Positions 62,291 to 64,000 of a stretch of 64,000 nucleotides of DNA are shown one piece after another. The stretch lies in the NCBI RefSeq assembly GCF_021432065.1, contig NZ_CP090365.1:1-64000 (forward strand), written 5' to 3'. The notes under the pieces were generated by a model. It saw only the letters and a program-made list of their open reading frames with translations, was not told the DNA's origin and ran no database searches. The DNA is from Photobacterium sp. TLY01. GTDB taxonomy: Bacteria > Pseudomonadota > Gammaproteobacteria > Enterobacterales > Vibrionaceae. The stretch's first letter is position 1, and every line of letters begins with the position of its first letter. The position numbers and the translations under genes are program-made.

Positions 62291-62770
62291 ACAATCGCCA
62301 TTTCTGTTTTTCCGACTGGATATGCCCTGCCCTTACATCAGTGCTGTGTCTGTCATCAAACTTGGTGCCATCCAGTCTCTTATGATTCACCAGCCTGAAT
62401 CAAACAATCCATCATGATTAAAAAAACAGTCGACACATTCAACAACCCAATCATTCAGGAAAATTAAAACGATTCCACGAATCATATGAATTGAATTAGG
62501 ATCACAAGTCTTGAAAATATCAGAGACTTTTCAGCTGAGCCGCAGACATTAAATTGACGTTTTGACCTCGTTCACTTCAATCCCAACGACATTTTTCATA
62601 ATAAATGAACTTGTTAGTAGCAGATAAGTTATTGAAGCCACAAATCGACAGAATATTAAACGCATTATTTAGCTTTTACTAACTTTTCAGATGCTCGAAA
62701 AATATCTCTTTTAAACATATTTCTCTGTTCTATATTCAGCTAGAGGGCATATATCGACAAGGACTGCGAC
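62291..62770. other. Intergenic stretch before the chemotaxis transducer
   Basis: AT-rich, with no gene that I can support. It should contain the transducer promoter. Confidence 0.5.
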
Positions 62771-64000
62771 ATGTTCGGGTTATCTAACAAAAATAACATC
62801 ACTCAAGACGCTTACAACACACTTCAGCAACAACTCCAGGAAGCCAGGCATACTTTAGCGGCAATCAGTGATTCCTTCGCATCCATTGAATTTACACCTT
62901 CAGGAGAAATCATTCGTGCCAACCAACATTTCCTGAACACCATGGGCTACAGCCTGAATGAAATCCAGGGCAAACACCACCGGATATTTTGCACTGATGA
63001 AACCAAAAAAAGTCAGGAATACCAACAATTCTGGTCTCAGCTCAGCCAGGGTAAACAGTTAAAAGGACTATTTCAGCGTATCACCAAGTCAGGTCAGGAT
63101 ATTTGGCTGGAAGCCAGCTATTGTCCGGTTTTCGACCATGAAGGGATCGTTTACAAAGTCATTAAAATTGCTTCTGACACCACAGCAAGGGTTGCAGACC
63201 ACCACGAACTGGCCAGCCAGACACAGGCGGTTTCCCGATCAATGGCAGTGATTGAATTTGATCTCAATGGCACGATATTGCACGCCAATGAAAACTTTCT
63301 AGCGACAGTCGGCTACACATTGGATGAAATCAAAGGAAAACATCACCGTCTGTTTGTCAGTCCCGCCTATGCACAAACCAGTGAATACCAAAATTTCTGG
63401 TCTCAGCTCAATCAAGGGCAGTTCATGGGCGGTAAGTTTGAACGGGTGAATAAAGCCGGCCAGCCTCTGTGGCTGGAAGCCACCTACAATCCGATCTTTG
63501 ATGCCAGCGGCAAACTCTATAAAGTGATTAAGTTTGCCACAGATATCACTCAGACGGTGATTCTCGGTCAGGAAAACAGCCAGCTGGCTTATGATATGTC
63601 GGTCAAAACCCGGCAGTTATCCGCCGAGGGCAGCAGTTCGGGGAATCAGGCGATCGAGCAGATGTCACAAATGGTCGAGGCGTTAAATTCAACTTCAGAT
63701 GTAATATCCCAGCTTGAGGAACAATCCAAATCCATTACCAAGATGGTGGATACCATCTCCGCCATTGCCGATCAAACCAACCTGCTGGCGCTCAATGCGG
63801 CCATTGAAGCCGCCAGAGCGGGCGATCAGGGACGTGGCTTTGCCGTAGTTGCCGATGAAGTCCGTCAGTTAGCATCGCGCACCAATGAGTCGACTGTGAA
63901 AATTGATAATGTGGTGAAACAGAACAGTCAGTTTACAACCCAGGCCGTCACGTCCATGGCGGAAATTATTGCCCGCGCTGAAAGCAGCATGGAAAAAGTG
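62771..64000 (+). CDS. Soluble PAS-PAS methyl-accepting chemotaxis protein, partial at window end
   Basis: The frame opens at ATG 62771, with AAGGA eight bases upstream, and is still open after 410 codons at the window edge. There is no transmembrane segment. Two very similar PAS domains occupy residues about 30-150 and 155-275; each contains (N/D)EIxGKHHR, a YQxFWSQL block and YKVIK. The signalling domain follows with the hairpin tip [20 protein letters not shown] then [20 protein letters not shown]. This layout is that of BdlA-like cytoplasmic sensors, which respond to redox or oxygen signals and affect biofilm dispersal. The C terminus is missing. Confidence 0.9.
   Translation, partial: MFGLSNKNNITQDAYNTLQQQLQEARHTLAAISDSFASIEFTPSGEIIRANQHFLNTMGYSLNEIQGKHHRIFCTDETKKSQEYQQFWSQLSQGKQLKGLFQRITKSGQDIWLEASYCPVFDHEGIVYKVIKIASDTTARVADHHELASQTQAVSRSMAVIEFDLNGTILHANENFLATVGYTLDEIKGKHHRLFVSPAYAQTSEYQNFWSQLNQGQFMGGKFERVNKAGQPLWLEATYNPIFDASGKLYKVIKFATDITQTVILGQENSQLAYDMSVKTRQLSAEGSSSGNQAIEQMSQMVEALNSTSDVISQLEEQSKSITKMVDTISAIADQTNLLALNAAIEAARAGDQGRGFAVVADEVRQLASRTNESTVKIDNVVKQNSQFTTQAVTSMAEIIARAESSMEKV

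Overview
The window looks like a chromosomal segment of a marine gammaproteobacterium of the Vibrionaceae, most likely Photobacterium or a close relative. The reasons are a VC1184-type class V aminotransferase, an M9 collagenase with a vibrio-like metalloprotease core, a GMP reductase, a DASH cryptochrome paired with an FeS-type photolyase, and a REP-associated (IS200-like) transposase with its GTGCCTGTCC-type repeats. No rRNA, tRNA or CRISPR array was seen.

1-14.6 kb is a patchwork of small units. It holds the HUH transposase (225-1184), a LysR regulator divergent from two DUF606-type half-transporters, a PLP enzyme plus 2OG-Fe dioxygenase pair, a His-rich secreted protein, a CPA2 cation antiporter, guaC, an MscS channel and several unrecognised exported proteins. 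Copies of the transposase-associated repeat are scattered only in this part. They often sit at or just after stop codons, and two form hairpins. A relic of a tyrosine recombinase lies downstream of guaC.

14.6-26.8 kb is the most striking region: a tightly packed ten-gene minus-strand operon. It starts with a complete ebo cluster: eboD fused to a DedA/VTT membrane domain, then eboC, eboA, eboB, eboE and eboF. eboF carries a frameshift at a G5 run. The ebo genes are followed by two genes that together look like a split VioB (an iminophenyl-pyruvate dimer synthase-like N part and a ferritin-like part), a two-domain VOC protein and a Cys-rich exported protein. No tryptophan oxidase or other violacein, rebeccamycin or scytonemin enzyme is present. 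The operon therefore looks like an undescribed pathway for a small molecule made or moved across the inner membrane.

27-36 kb has a GNAT enzyme, a CRP-site-linked exported protein, a secreted M9 collagenase with PPC domains, a pirin, an AraC regulator with an AhpD-like protein, a cold shock protein and a LysR regulator.

36-45.5 kb is a complete L-arabinose system: araC, araA, araD, araB plus a mutarotase-like gene, divergent from araFGH. The control region keeps the E. coli araI1-I2 layout at the araB promoter and has a class II CRP site at the araF promoter.

45.6-56.5 kb has two photolyase-family genes overlapping by 20 bp, a LysR regulator, an EamA transporter, a VOC protein, a phosphoesterase, a 31-residue membrane microprotein, a FrnE-type DsbA protein, murQ, and a yqhC/yqhD-type divergent pair.

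56.6-62.3 kb is a TetR regulator followed by an operon of an RND/MMPL exporter, a LolA-like periplasmic protein and an outer-membrane barrel. Four copies of a TGAC-N5-GTCA dyad lie upstream of the TetR gene and of the operon. The window ends inside a soluble PAS-PAS chemotaxis transducer.
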